Shown here: positions 7,467 through 17,512 of the stretch, in pieces
Numbering within the stretch: position 1 is the stretch's first letter
Layout: each line of letters begins with the position of its first letter
Source: SVTX01 sp045612105
GTDB taxonomy: Bacteria > Bacillota > Clostridia > Oscillospirales > CAG-272
Length of the DNA stretch: 64,000 bases
NCBI GenBank assembly: GCA_045612105.1
Contig: JAZKYL010000113.1
Coordinates: forward strand, 1-64,000
Direction of reading: 5' to 3'
The notes under the pieces: model-generated
What the model was told of the DNA's origin: nothing
What the model saw: only the letters and a program-made list of their open reading frames with translations
Databases searched by the model: none
Made by a program: the position numbers and the translations under genes

Positions 7467-10400
7467 TTATTCGCTGCGAAGAGCGATAACGGGATCCTTT
7501 TTAGCCGCTGACTTGGCGGGGATAAGACCGGCAATAAGCGTAAGTGCAACGCTTACGAGCACTAAGAATATTCCCCAACCGAAAGGTACGTAAGCCGTCA
7601 AATTGCTGAATCCGGTCAAAGAACGCAGTATAGCGCTGATCGGCAGACAGAGAAGTGCGGTAACTACAACTCCAAGAAGTCCGGCACAGAAGCCTATAAT
7701 TACGGTTTCAGCGTTGAATACGCGAGAAACGTCCTTTTTCGAGGCTCCGATAGCGCGGAGGATACCAATCTCCTTGGTTCTTTCAAGAACCGAGATATTC
7801 GTTATAATTCCGATCATTATTGAGGATACGACAAGGGAAACAGAAACAAAACCGATAAGAACGTAAGAGATAACGTTGATTATCGTAGATACAGAGGACA
7901 TAAGTATCGCGACATAATCGGTGTACGTGATCTTATCCTCTTCGCTTTGCATTTTGCTGTTGTATTTGGATATTTCTTCAGCAATCGCATCTTTATTTTC
8001 AAAGGAATTGGCGTAAATGTTTACTATTGAAGGCTTGTCAATATCGCATACTCCGATCATTTTGAGGTTGTCCTCAAAAGTATTTTCGGAGAGACCGCTG
8101 GGAAGGTAATTTTCATAAATTTCAAGTAACCGTTTGTCGTCTGCGGTTTTAAGATGCTCGTCAAGCATATTCGCAGCTGCAGTATTGATCTCATCCTCGG
8201 TTTTCTTTACGTTAGATGTGTAGGTCTCAAGCGCCAGATCGGATATCAGAGAGTCGTATGCTGAGAAAGCGTCGAGCTGTCCTGCTTTGATCATACCTAT
8301 ATAGGTCTCGCTTGATATACCTGTCATTTGCGAATAAGAATTTGCGACGTAGAGCGTTGCGACGAGATTGTTGAATTCTTTTTCTGCATCCATTTCTCCG
8401 AGTTGAATCATTCCAAGATAAATGTCGGGGGACATTCCCGTCATAGTGGCGTACATATTGGCTACGAACGCTTCTTTAGTGATGGTTTTACCATCCTGTC
8501 CAATGAGAAATCCGTTCTTTACGCTATCAGTGATCATCTTTTTGATGTTATCGAGTTCCTCTGCGGTAGGCTCGCTAATATTGGCAACGATAGCTGCCTT
8601 TTTCTGATCGTAAAGTGTGGTTTTTACCATCTCGAGAAGATATTCGTCAACCATCTTCTCAAGTTCCTCATCAGAATAGGTCGCGAGGAAGGACATAAGC
8701 GTTTCTTCGTCCATTCCTTCAATAAGATTCTGGGAGATAATCAGATCAGAGAGAAGTTCTCTGTAATTTGTTTCTTCACCGTCTGCAAAGAATTGATCCT
8801 TATACTGCTGTGCAAGAACATTAATCTCATCCTGTGTGGGAGTACACATAATGTTGAAATAAAGTTCAGCACGAGTAGCTGTTTTGGATTTACTAGCGTA
8901 ATCGATAAGCGTCTGTATCTTTTCTTTAGCAGTGGGATTTCCGTCGTTGATAAACTTAAGACCTGTGAAGATATCGTAGTTTGAATTGATTGCATCGAGC
9001 TGTTCCTTGGCGATATCGGTTTCCAGAGTTTTCTCAATAACGTATTCGGTAAGAGCTGCAGTATAAGCGAGGCTTCCATTCAAAACGGTAGAAGTTGCAT
9101 TTTCATTGGGACGTATTATTCCGACTACGTTTACGTCAAAACCGTTATCAATCTTAAGCTCCATAGTGAGCTCGTTATCACTGATGTCTTTCCAGAGATT
9201 AGTGTTTTTGTCCTTTTCGTAATAGTCAGCATTAAGTATGAGCTTATATTTTACGTCACATATCTCCTCGTAGGTGTATCTGTGAGTCGTGCTTTTATAG
9301 CTTTCATCGCCTTTCATCGCGGATGCGATAGTATTGGTTATATCTTCCTTAGATAAAAGACCGAGAGCATAGAGTGTCATATCTGTGATCTCGTTGTTTT
9401 TTGTAAGAACGAGAACGACTTCGTTTGCATTTTCGGGCCACTTTCCGTGTATGAGGTCATACTGTTCGGTTATCATATTGCTGACAAGCGAGGTATATTC
9501 GCCGTTTTTATCTTTGATACCGGGGATAATCTCACACCATGTGTCAAGAGTTGCAAAGTTTGTAGCCATGTTCGACATGGAATTTTGCTGTTGACCGCCC
9601 ATCATAGCGGAAAATAAAGATGATACGTCTGCCTTATTATAGTTACCGTTTTCGTCCTTAGTATACATATTAAGGTCTACGTCGTACGAATACTGTACGG
9701 CAGAGATATACTTTCCAATCTCCTCATTATCCCTGTTGTCGAGAAATTCCTTGAATTTTTCAAGGTTATTAGTCTTTTCCGTGGCGGAGCTCATGCTGTG
9801 AATAAGATCGTACAGCATAGGATTTGAGTAGACTGCATCAAGATCGTGTTTGACTTCACCGTCCCCAGTTACATTTGAAAGGTTTTCAATCATAGAGGAA
9901 AGGTCGGTTTCTTTGTCGTATATGGTAATAGGGAAAGAAGACAAAGTGTCTTTCTGTATATCATCGATAAACAGATTGATTCCGCTGGACAAAGCGAGGA
10001 TCATAGCTATACCGATAATACCAATACTTCCTGCGAAGCTTGTCATAGCAGTACGGCCCTTTTTGGTCGCAAGATTGTTGAGCGAGAGGGAAAGAGCGGT
10101 AAGGAAGGACATAGAGGTCTGCTTTTTCTTGCCCTTGCTCTTGTCCTTGTTCATCTCACGAGCCTTTTTGGTAAGTCCCGAAGCCTCGGAGGAGCTTTCC
10201 ACAGCGGGAGCGGTATAAGGGTCGGAGTCGTCGGTAACGAGACCGTCGATGACCTTGATGATACGCGACGCGTAGGTGTCGGCAAGCTCGGGGTTATGTG
10301 TTACCATAATAATAAGCTTGTCTTTGGATATCTCCTTGAGAATCTCCATTATCTGTACGCTGGTTGTAGTATCAAGCGCGCCCGTGGGCTCGTCGGCGAG

Positions 10401-10904
10401 AAGTATGTCGGGGTCGTTTACAAGTGCTCTCGCGATTGCGACTCTCTGCATCTGACCACCCGACATCTGCGAGGGCTTTTTATTCAGTTGATCGCCAAGT
10501 CCCACCTTCTCGAGAGCTTCGGTGGCTCTGCGGCGTCTTTCGGCTTTAGAAACACCCGAAAGGGTAAGCGCAAGCTCCACGTTTGCCAAAACTGTCTGGT
10601 GGGGAATCAGGTTATAGCTTTGAAAAACGAAACCGATGGAGTGGTTTCTGTACGTGTCCCAGTCACGGTCTTTAAAGGTCTTTGTGGATTTTCCGTTGAT
10701 AACCAGATCGCCGTCTGTGTAACGGTCGAGTCCGCCGATAATATTCAGCATTGTGGTCTTTCCGCAGCCTGAGGGGCCGAGGATCGCCACAAACTCACTC
10801 TCACGGAACTCAAGGTCTATGCCTTTGAGGGCGTTTACCACAGTTGCGCCCGTTACATAATCCTTGGTAATATGTTTTAACTGAAGCAAGGAAGTGTCCT
10901 CCAT
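7467..10904 (-). CDS. ABC transporter, fused ATPase and FtsX-type permease (MacB-like)
   Basis: The 1145-residue protein is an ABC ATPase followed by a permease. Residues 1-230 are the ATPase: Walker A GPSGCGKT (43-50), signature MSGGQMQRVAIARAL, Walker B ILLADEPTGALD, switch His in MVTHNPELAD. A charged linker of about 50 residues follows, then a first membrane segment (about 285-310). Next comes a very long extracytoplasmic region of roughly 700 residues, rich in acidic and Thr/Asn residues. Three C-terminal FtsX-domain membrane segments (about 1010-1140) carry the SVLERTKEIGILRAIGASKKDVS motif region. Type VII ABC proteins of this kind drive mechanotransmission or peptide/lipid efflux. The extracytoplasmic part is much longer than in Gram-negative MacB. 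No two-component genes or partner permease are adjacent. Confidence 0.85.
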   Translation of the reverse strand: MEDTSLLQLKHITKDYVTGATVVNALKGIDLEFRESEFVAILGPSGCGKTTMLNIIGGLDRYTDGDLVINGKSTKTFKDRDWDTYRNHSIGFVFQSYNLIPHQTVLANVELALTLSGVSKAERRRRATEALEKVGLGDQLNKKPSQMSGGQMQRVAIARALVNDPDILLADEPTGALDTTTSVQIMEILKEISKDKLIIMVTHNPELADTYASRIIKVIDGLVTDDSDPYTAPAVESSSEASGLTKKAREMNKDKSKGKKKQTSMSFLTALSLSLNNLATKKGRTAMTSFAGSIGIIGIAMILALSSGINLFIDDIQKDTLSSFPITIYDKETDLSSMIENLSNVTGDGEVKHDLDAVYSNPMLYDLIHSMSSATEKTNNLEKFKEFLDNRDNEEIGKYISAVQYSYDVDLNMYTKDENGNYNKADVSSLFSAMMGGQQQNSMSNMATNFATLDTWCEIIPGIKDKNGEYTSLVSNMITEQYDLIHGKWPENANEVVLVLTKNNEITDMTLYALGLLSKEDITNTIASAMKGDESYKSTTHRYTYEEICDVKYKLILNADYYEKDKNTNLWKDISDNELTMELKIDNGFDVNVVGIIRPNENATSTVLNGSLAYTAALTEYVIEKTLETDIAKEQLDAINSNYDIFTGLKFINDGNPTAKEKIQTLIDYASKSKTATRAELYFNIMCTPTQDEINVLAQQYKDQFFADGEETNYRELLSDLIISQNLIEGMDEETLMSFLATYSDEELEKMVDEYLLEMVKTTLYDQKKAAIVANISEPTAEELDNIKKMITDSVKNGFLIGQDGKTITKEAFVANMYATMTGMSPDIYLGMIQLGEMDAEKEFNNLVATLYVANSYSQMTGISSETYIGMIKAGQLDAFSAYDSLISDLALETYTSNVKKTEDEINTAAANMLDEHLKTADDKRLLEIYENYLPSGLSENTFEDNLKMIGVCDIDKPSIVNIYANSFENKDAIAEEISKYNSKMQSEEDKITYTDYVAILMSSVSTIINVISYVLIGFVSVSLVVSSIMIGIITNISVLERTKEIGILRAIGASKKDVSRVFNAETVIIGFCAGLLGVVVTALLCLPISAILRSLTGFSNLTAYVPFGWGIFLVLVSVALTLIAGLIPAKSAAKKDPVIALRSE

Positions 10905-11057
10905 AAAAAATAGTTTTACAATTTAATATTTTATCATTATTTTGTAAACTGATTATAAATTAAAGTTCAATATTTATTGCATTTATGTGTTTTTTTGGTG
11001 AAGAAAACCTGTTTTTTTATTTACGGGACAATTTTGACGTATATTTGAGGAAAATAC

Positions 11058-11086
11058 TTGAAATTTTAAGACAAAAGTGTTATACT
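11058..11086 (+). promoter_or_regulatory. Promoter of ABC exporter operon
   Basis: TTGAAA (11058-11063) and TATACT (11081-11086) are separated by 17 bases, 32 bases before the ATG. Confidence 0.8.
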
Positions 11087-11117
11087 TATAAGGATATAAA
11101 TTTATGAGGAGATTTAA

Positions 11118-12845
11118 ATGAAGGAAGTCTTAAAATATCTGAAGAATTATAAGCTTGAGTGCGTTATGGCACCGCTTTTTAAGCTTCTTGAAGCTTGTTT
11201 TGATCTGCTTGTTCCCATTGTCGTCAAGATGATTATGGACGTGGGTATTAAAAACGGTGACAGAAGCTACATAATAAACGGTTGTCTTATATTGGTGGCA
11301 TTGGGATTCATAGGACTTACCTGCGCTATTGTGGCGCAGTATTTCGCGGCGAAGGCGGCGGTTGGTACGTCCACGGGACTCAGGCACACACTTTTTGAGC
11401 ATCTGCAGAGGCTTTCCTATTCGAATTCGGATAAGCTTGGTAAGTCCTCAATGATTACCCGAATGACAAGCGATATAAACCAGGTTCAGTCGGGTGTTAA
11501 TATGTTCCTTCGCCTGTTTTTGCGTTCGCCAATCATAGTTTTCGGAGCTATGATAATGGCATTTGTAATCGACAAGAGCAACAGAGTGGCACCCATATTC
11601 GCAATAGTCATTCCCGCATTGGCTTTAGTTGTGTTTACTATTATTCTTGCGGGAATACCGCTTTTCAAAAAGGTTCAGCAGAAGCTTGACAGGGTTACGT
11701 CAAAGACCCGTGAAAATCTTGGTGGAGTCAGGGTGATACGTGCCTTCAATATGGAAGCAAGTGAGACCGAGGAGTTCAGCCGCGCCAATCACGCTCACAC
11801 TGCAAGTCAAAGGTTTGCGGGAATGATAACCGCGCTTATGAACCCTATGACCTACGTTATTGTAAATATTGGAATTATTGCTGTGGTATATTTCTCGGCT
11901 ATCGAGATCGACTCGGGCAATATGACTCAGGGAGACCTTTTTGCAACATACAATTATATGTCGCAGATCCTGGTTGAGCTTGTCAAGCTGGCGAACACTA
12001 TCGTGCTTATGACAAAATCCATCGCTTGCGCACACAGAATCCAAGCGGTGCTTGATATGCCCGAGGGAATGGAAGTTGCAGCCTCTACGGAAGAGGGCTC
12101 GGGCGAATTTGCGGTTGAGTTTAAGAACGTTACGCTCAATTACAGCGGCGAGGGTGAGGCTACCCTTGAAAATGTTGACTTTGACGTAAGGCGCGGCGAA
12201 ACCGTCGGAATTATCGGAGGCACGGGCTCGGGTAAGACCTCACTTGTAAATATGATACCGAGGTTTTATGACGCTACGGAAGGTGAGGTCAGAGTTTTCG
12301 GCAAAAACGTAAAGGAATATCAGCTGGAGGAGTTGAGAGAGCAGATCGCTGTTGTGCCTCAAAAGGCGGTGCTTTTCAAGGGAACGATACGCTCAAATCT
12401 CTTGTGGGGTAACAAAAACGCTACCGACGAGGAGATGAATCGCGCTCTTGAGGTTGCTCAGGCGGCTGATTTCGTTGCGGAAAAGGACGGTCAGATAGAT
12501 GCCCCTGTTGAGCAGTTCGGACGCAACTTCTCGGGAGGACAGAGGCAGAGACTTACCATCGCGAGAGCAATAGTCAAGAACGCGCCCATTATTATTCTTG
12601 ACGACAGCGCGTCAGCTCTTGATTTCGCAACCGAGGCAAAGCTTCGACACGCTCTGAAGGAGCTTGACGGCGATCCTACCGTATTTATAATTTCACAGAG
12701 GACTTCGTCTATAAGCCACGCTGATAAGATCGTGGTTCTTGACGACGGTGCAGTGGTCGGTATCGGTAAGCACGATGAATTGCTTGATTCATGCTCGGTT
12801 TATCGCGAGATATACGAGTCCCAGTTCAAGGGAGGTGAGCAGTAA
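11118..12845 (+). CDS. Heterodimeric ABC exporter subunit with degenerate Walker B (BmrC/YheI type)
   Basis: The 575-residue half-transporter has an N-terminal six-helix exporter domain (about 1-310) and a C-terminal ATPase. Motifs are Walker A GGTGSGKTS, signature NFSGGQRQRLTIARAI, and Walker B IIILDDSASALD. Asp replaces the usual catalytic Glu after the Walker B Asp, the hallmark of the degenerate site in heterodimers such as BmrCD and TM287/288. The stop codon overlaps the ATG of the next gene by one base (TAATG), as expected for obligate partners. Likely role is export of drugs, lipids or peptides; substrate is unknown. Start ATG has GAGGAG 7-12 bases upstream. Confidence 0.9.
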   Translation: MKEVLKYLKNYKLECVMAPLFKLLEACFDLLVPIVVKMIMDVGIKNGDRSYIINGCLILVALGFIGLTCAIVAQYFAAKAAVGTSTGLRHTLFEHLQRLSYSNSDKLGKSSMITRMTSDINQVQSGVNMFLRLFLRSPIIVFGAMIMAFVIDKSNRVAPIFAIVIPALALVVFTIILAGIPLFKKVQQKLDRVTSKTRENLGGVRVIRAFNMEASETEEFSRANHAHTASQRFAGMITALMNPMTYVIVNIGIIAVVYFSAIEIDSGNMTQGDLFATYNYMSQILVELVKLANTIVLMTKSIACAHRIQAVLDMPEGMEVAASTEEGSGEFAVEFKNVTLNYSGEGEATLENVDFDVRRGETVGIIGGTGSGKTSLVNMIPRFYDATEGEVRVFGKNVKEYQLEELREQIAVVPQKAVLFKGTIRSNLLWGNKNATDEEMNRALEVAQAADFVAEKDGQIDAPVEQFGRNFSGGQRQRLTIARAIVKNAPIIILDDSASALDFATEAKLRHALKELDGDPTVFIISQRTSSISHADKIVVLDDGAVVGIGKHDELLDSCSVYREIYESQFKGGEQ

Positions 12846-14671
12846 TGGCATTCTTCAAGAAAAAAGCTGTGAAAGCAACTAAAAAGAGCAAAATGCCGCT
12901 CGGTGCCACCTATGGACAGACGATCAAGAAGGTCTTGGGTTATCTCAAGGCTTATAAGCTACTATTTGCGATCTCGCTGATTTTGGCACTGGCTCAGGTT
13001 GCGGGTACGCTTTATATTCCGATACTCGTCGGTAATGCCATTGATATGGCAATCGAGGCGGGGAAGGTTGATTTTGACGGTATATATAAGATACTAGCGC
13101 AGATAGGTGTTGTTACACTTCTGACGGCTCTTTGCCAATGGGTCATGAACGTCTGCAACAACCGTATTACTTTCGGAATCGTGCGCAGACTTCGCCGAGA
13201 TGCCTTTAATAAGATCCAATCGTTGCCATTGTCGTATATTGACAGCCATCCTGTGGGAGATACGGTCAGCCGAGTTATTTCAGATGCAGATCAGTTCTCG
13301 GACGGTCTGCTTATGGGATTTTCACAGCTCTTTACGGGAGTTCTTACCATAATCGGTACTCTTGCGATTATGTTCACCATTAACGTGAGCATTACTATCG
13401 TTGTTATCGTAGTAACTCCGCTGTCTCTCTTTGTTGCGGCATTTATAGCAAAAAATACCCACGACCTTTTCAAAAAGCAGTCAGAGACACGCGCCGAGCA
13501 GACCTCACTTATTGACGAGATGATCGGCGAGCATAAGATAGTTGCCGCATTTACTCACGAGGACGAAGCGATAGAGCAGTTTGACGAGATAAATGACCGA
13601 CTTGCGAAATGCTCCTTGAAGGCAGTGTTTTATTCGTCTTTGACTAACCCGTGTACTCGCTTTGTTAACAATCTTGTTTATGCGGGTGTTGCTCTCGTTG
13701 GCTCGCTTGTCTGTATTTCGGGCAGTGGAGACCCAATAACGGGAACCGCGTTGACTATAGGCAGTCTTACCAGTCTTCTCAACTATGCTAATCAGTACAC
13801 AAAACCCTTCAACGAGATTTCCGGTGTTATTACCGAGCTTCAGAACGCGCTTGCCTGTGCGGCAAGAGTGTTTGAGCTTATCGACGCTGAAGAGCAGATC
13901 CCCGAATGTGAGAATGCCTACAACCTTACCGAAGACGAGGTGGACGGAAGAGTCAATATTGAAAACGTTGAGTTTTCTTACACACCCGATAGAGAATTGA
14001 TCAAGGATTTCAATCTTTCGATCGAGAACGGACAGAGAGTTGCTATTGTAGGTCCTACGGGATGCGGAAAGACCACGGTCATAAATCTTTTGATGCGCTT
14101 CTACGACGTTGACAGCGGAGAGATCGAGGTCAGTGGGCACGATATAAGAGATCTGACAAGATCCTCGCTCCGTCGCTCCTACGGAATGGTGCTCCAGGAT
14201 ACCTGGTTGAAGTCGGGAACTATCCGTGAAAATATAGCTATGGGCAAGCCCGATGCTACCGACGATGAGATCAAGTCAGCGGCAAAGGGTGCACACGCTC
14301 ACAGCTTTATCCGTCAGTTACCCAAGGGATACGACACGGTTATCGGCGAGGACGGTGGTGCGCTCTCACAAGGACAGAAGCAGCTGCTTTGTATCGCGCG
14401 AGTCCTGCTTTGTTTGCCCCCGATGCTGATACTTGACGAGGCGACCTCCTCTATCGATACCAGAACCGAGATGAAGATCCAGGATGCATTCGCGAAAATG
14501 ATGAAGGGAAGAACATCTTTTGTCGTGGCACACAGACTTTCGACAATAAAGGAAGCCGACATTATTCTTGTTATGAATAACGGTCATATAATAGAAAAGG
14601 GTGACCACAAGACTCTGCTTCAAAACGGCGGATTTTATTCGGAGCTTTGGAACAGTCAGTTTGAAAGTTAA
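12845..14671 (+). CDS. Heterodimeric ABC exporter subunit with canonical Walker B (BmrD/YheH type)
   Basis: The 608-residue partner of the preceding protein begins with a basic leader of about 25 residues. Six membrane helices follow (about 40-340), then the ATPase: Walker A GPTGCGKTT, signature LSQGQKQLLCIAR, and Walker B LILDEATSSID with the catalytic Glu present. The signature is altered (SQ for SG). This fits the heterodimer rule that the degenerate site pairs Walker A/B of one subunit with the altered signature of the other. The pair therefore probably hydrolyses ATP at one consensus site. Translationally coupled to the gene before it; terminator follows at once. Confidence 0.9.
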   Translation: MAFFKKKAVKATKKSKMPLGATYGQTIKKVLGYLKAYKLLFAISLILALAQVAGTLYIPILVGNAIDMAIEAGKVDFDGIYKILAQIGVVTLLTALCQWVMNVCNNRITFGIVRRLRRDAFNKIQSLPLSYIDSHPVGDTVSRVISDADQFSDGLLMGFSQLFTGVLTIIGTLAIMFTINVSITIVVIVVTPLSLFVAAFIAKNTHDLFKKQSETRAEQTSLIDEMIGEHKIVAAFTHEDEAIEQFDEINDRLAKCSLKAVFYSSLTNPCTRFVNNLVYAGVALVGSLVCISGSGDPITGTALTIGSLTSLLNYANQYTKPFNEISGVITELQNALACAARVFELIDAEEQIPECENAYNLTEDEVDGRVNIENVEFSYTPDRELIKDFNLSIENGQRVAIVGPTGCGKTTVINLLMRFYDVDSGEIEVSGHDIRDLTRSSLRRSYGMVLQDTWLKSGTIRENIAMGKPDATDDEIKSAAKGAHAHSFIRQLPKGYDTVIGEDGGALSQGQKQLLCIARVLLCLPPMLILDEATSSIDTRTEMKIQDAFAKMMKGRTSFVVAHRLSTIKEADIILVMNNGHIIEKGDHKTLLQNGGFYSELWNSQFES

Positions 14672-14679
14672 TAAAAAAA

Positions 14680-14716
14680 GGGAAGAGACCAGATCGAGTC
14701 TCTTCCCATATTTTTT
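14680..14716. terminator. Bidirectional terminator
   Basis: GGGAAGAGAC (14680-14689) pairs with GTCTCTTCCC (14698-14707); A7 lies on the left and T6 on the right. It lies between the convergent exporter and PHP-protein genes and overlaps the very end of the latter. Confidence 0.85.
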
Positions 14717-15743
14717 ATTCATTATAAAGATCTTCTGCGAAATAAGCGTTGGTGCAAGCGGTCTTGCCGTCCTTACCCACAACTGTGATACGGAAATACT
14801 TCCAATCGGGATTCATTCCGAAGTCTGCGCTTGTAACAGCACCGTGGTTTTCGTCAAAAGCCATTTCTGCGTGACGGATTCCGTAGTTGCAAACTATCTT
14901 TTCAGCCTCGGAGCACTCGATATGAACGCGTCCGTCCTCGAAGGTGAGGGAATAGATCTCAGGACCCTCTGATGCGTAGAACTGACCGTCAACAAGGGCT
15001 TTTGTGATAGTGGAGTAGTCAAGGGAATCAGCCTTGATCATCGTCCAAGCCCAACCCGAATCATATCTTCTCGACTGGGGATTAGCTGCGTTATGGTTGT
15101 CATCAGCACCGATGCAATAAAGCTTTTTACCGCCCATAAGCATATCGTCGTAGACTCTCGGATGGTAATCTGCATATCCTACCGCAAGGCAGCCGCCGTT
15201 ATACATTTCAAAGGCGTTCATACCGTTATAGCCCATATATTCGGGGTATGCTTCAAGCGACCAACCGGGATGGTTATAGGTTACGAAAAAGCCCTTATCT
15301 CTTGCGGTCTGCATCATTTTACTGATTGCCTCGCCACTGTATTCACGGACGTAGGGAGGCTCGCCTTCGTCGTGTTTTACCAAGTAAGCATTTTTCTTAG
15401 CGTTGCCGATACAAGCATAAGCCTCGTTCCACATAGGCTGGGTAATATTCTCGGGATCAATGCCTATAAAGCAAATATGGCAGGTCAAAGTTTCATAATG
15501 GATACGAGCACCGGGCTTGTTGATCTCATATTCAAATCCGTGGAGAGCTAAAAACTCATCATCGGTCAGGTCATCGTGGGGAATCATAATATCGTGATCG
15601 GTATAAGCCACCACCGAATAACCGAGATTTTTATATATCTCCTTGACCTCCTCGGGGGTTCTTCTGCCGTCCGAAAGAGTGGTGTGACAATGAAGATTTG
15701 CCTTGTAAAAATTACCGCTTTCCTGCAAAAGATACTTTTTCAT
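14715..15743 (-). CDS. PHP-domain metal-dependent phosphoesterase-like protein
   Basis: The 342-residue protein has the PHP signatures: NLHCHTTLSDG near the N-terminus (first HxH), AYTDHD at about residue 45, a glutamate in HGFEYE, and a later CIGADDNHN segment supplying further metal ligands. Such proteins hydrolyse phosphoesters with a trinuclear metal site. The closest general class is the uncharacterised PHP/TrpH-like group, so the substrate is unknown. ATG at 15743 is preferred over a TTG at 15755 that abuts the AAGG ribosome site. It follows ruvB by 20 bases on the same strand and is likely the last gene of that operon. Confidence 0.8.
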   Translation of the reverse strand: MKKYLLQESGNFYKANLHCHTTLSDGRRTPEEVKEIYKNLGYSVVAYTDHDIMIPHDDLTDDEFLALHGFEYEINKPGARIHYETLTCHICFIGIDPENITQPMWNEAYACIGNAKKNAYLVKHDEGEPPYVREYSGEAISKMMQTARDKGFFVTYNHPGWSLEAYPEYMGYNGMNAFEMYNGGCLAVGYADYHPRVYDDMLMGGKKLYCIGADDNHNAANPQSRRYDSGWAWTMIKADSLDYSTITKALVDGQFYASEGPEIYSLTFEDGRVHIECSEAEKIVCNYGIRHAEMAFDENHGAVTSADFGMNPDWKYFRITVVGKDGKTACTNAYFAEDLYNE

Positions 15744-15763
15744 AATCGTTACCAATCCTTGAT

Positions 15764-16852
15764 TTATTCGTCGTCCTCGCTGTCGTCGGAAAGGAAGCTG
15801 AGCTGCTGATTATCCTTTGAAACGACTGCCTTATTAGGTCTGAGTCCAAGATGCTCGTAAGCGAGACGGGTGACGCATCTGCCTCGCGGTGTGCGGCTGA
15901 GGTAGCCTATTTGCATAAGATAAGGCTCGTAAACGTCCTCAAGCGTGACCGCTTCCTCGCCGATGGTTGCGGCGAGAGTCTCAAGACCGACGGGACCGCC
16001 GTCATAGAACTTAATAATTGTCTCAAGCATTCTCTTGTCGGTAGCGTCAAGCCCAAGCTCGTCTATCTCGAGCTTATCAAGCGCAAACTGCGCGATCTCG
16101 TTGTCGATTTCATCTTTACCTTTTACAAGGGCGAAGTCGCGTACACGCTTGAGAAGTCGGTTAGCTATTCGGGGAGTGCCGCGGGATCTTGAAGCAATCT
16201 CATATGCACCCTGCTCGGTGATATCGATTCCCAGAATGCCCGCGCTTCGTGTGACGATCGTAGCAAGCTGCTCGGGGGTGTAAAGCTCGAGCTTCAACAC
16301 TATTCCAAAACGGTCACGGAGAGGGGTAGTAAGCTGACCTGCTCTCGTAGTTGCACCGATAAGGGTGAATTTGGGCAGATCTATACGAATACTTCTTGCC
16401 GAAGGACCCTTACCGATAATGATATCAAGGGCGAAGTCCTCCATAGCTGGGTAGAGTATCTCTTCTACCTGTCTTGAGAGACGGTGAATCTCGTCGATAA
16501 ACAGCACGTCACCTTCGTTGAGATTGGTGAGAAGAGCTGCAAGGTCGCCCTGCTTTTCGATTGCGGGACCCGAGGTAACTCTGATATTTACACCCATTTC
16601 CGCCGCGATAATGTTGGAAAGGGTGGTCTTACCGAGACCGGGAGGGCCGTAAAGCAGAACGTGGTCGAGAGATTCACTTCTCAGCTTTGCCGCGTCGATA
16701 TACACCTTCAGATTTTCCTTTACCTTGTCCTGACCGATGTAATCGTCAAGGGTTTTGGGGCGAAGAGAAACGTCGGTGTCGGAATCCTCGGCTGAATAAG
16801 AGGTAGAAACTATTCGGTTTTCAAAGTCGAATTCTTCTTCGTTAGTAAACAT
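15764..16852 (-). CDS. ruvB: Holliday junction branch migration ATPase RuvB
   Basis: The 362-residue AAA+ motor drives branch migration of Holliday junctions with RuvA. Visible motifs: RPKTLDDYIGQDKVKENL at the N-terminus, Walker A GPPGLGKTTL, Walker B FIDEIHRL, sensor 1 IGATTRAG, and the arginine-containing RDRFG. The C-terminal winged helix ends with IGYLSRTPRGR. Full length for the family. GGAGG lies 9 bases before the ATG. It is 17 bases downstream of ruvA, and a PHP gene follows. No SOS-type operator is obvious nearby. Confidence 0.97.
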   Translation of the reverse strand: MFTNEEEFDFENRIVSTSYSAEDSDTDVSLRPKTLDDYIGQDKVKENLKVYIDAAKLRSESLDHVLLYGPPGLGKTTLSNIIAAEMGVNIRVTSGPAIEKQGDLAALLTNLNEGDVLFIDEIHRLSRQVEEILYPAMEDFALDIIIGKGPSARSIRIDLPKFTLIGATTRAGQLTTPLRDRFGIVLKLELYTPEQLATIVTRSAGILGIDITEQGAYEIASRSRGTPRIANRLLKRVRDFALVKGKDEIDNEIAQFALDKLEIDELGLDATDKRMLETIIKFYDGGPVGLETLAATIGEEAVTLEDVYEPYLMQIGYLSRTPRGRCVTRLAYEHLGLRPNKAVVSKDNQQLSFLSDDSEDDE

Positions 16853-16869
16853 TAAGAACTACCTCCAAA

Positions 16870-17493
16870 TTATTTCATAAGGAGCTTAAGAGCCTTCTTG
16901 ATGATCTCCTCAAGTCCTAAAGTCTGGGTATCAATGTTCTTCAAGACGTTAAGTGCCTCGGTTCTTGAATAACCAAGCACCATAAGGGCATCCTGTGCCT
17001 CGCTGAGCTTGCCGGAGTTGGTTTTTATGGGTGCTACGCTTTCTATGCTTGCGTTTGCCGCCGCATCAAGGTCGGTCTCCTTCATAAGCTTGTCCTTAAG
17101 CTCAAGAATGATACGAGCCGCGGTCTTGGGGCCGATGCCGTTTGCCTTGGAGATCGTTTTTCTGTCCTCGGTGCATACCGCCAGAGCGAATTTCTCGGGG
17201 GTCAGCAGAGAGAGAATTGAAATTGCCGCCTTGGGGCCGACACCCGATACAGAAAGCAACATTTTAAAGGAAGATAACTCTGTTTCGCTGGCAAATCCAA
17301 AAAGCTCGATTCCGTCCTCGCGGACAGCCATATAGGTGAAGAGCTTTGCGGTGGGATTATCCTGAGTGTGCCTTGGGGGCAGAGAGTTATAGGTGTTTTC
17401 ACTGATTGTCAGCTTATAGCCTACCCCACCCGCATCGATGACGGCGGTGGTGGGGGAAGCCAAAGCAAGTCTACCTGAAATATAATAGAACAT
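16870..17493 (-). CDS. ruvA: Holliday junction DNA-binding protein RuvA
   Basis: The 207-residue junction-binding subunit of the RuvAB branch migration complex. The N-terminal OB fold begins MFYYISGRLALASPTTAVIDAGGVGY. Two helix-hairpin-helix motifs follow, around SVSGVGPKAAISIL and ANGIGPKTAARIILELKDKL. The flexible linker leads to the RuvB-binding domain III, which contains DALMVLGYSRTEALNVL. AAAGGA sits 8 bases before ATG. Located 19 bases after the YfhO gene on the minus strand. ruvC is 3.7 kb away on the opposite strand. Confidence 0.97.
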   Translation of the reverse strand: MFYYISGRLALASPTTAVIDAGGVGYKLTISENTYNSLPPRHTQDNPTAKLFTYMAVREDGIELFGFASETELSSFKMLLSVSGVGPKAAISILSLLTPEKFALAVCTEDRKTISKANGIGPKTAARIILELKDKLMKETDLDAAANASIESVAPIKTNSGKLSEAQDALMVLGYSRTEALNVLKNIDTQTLGLEEIIKKALKLLMK

Positions 17494-17512
17494 TTAAGTG
17501 ATCCTTTGATGA

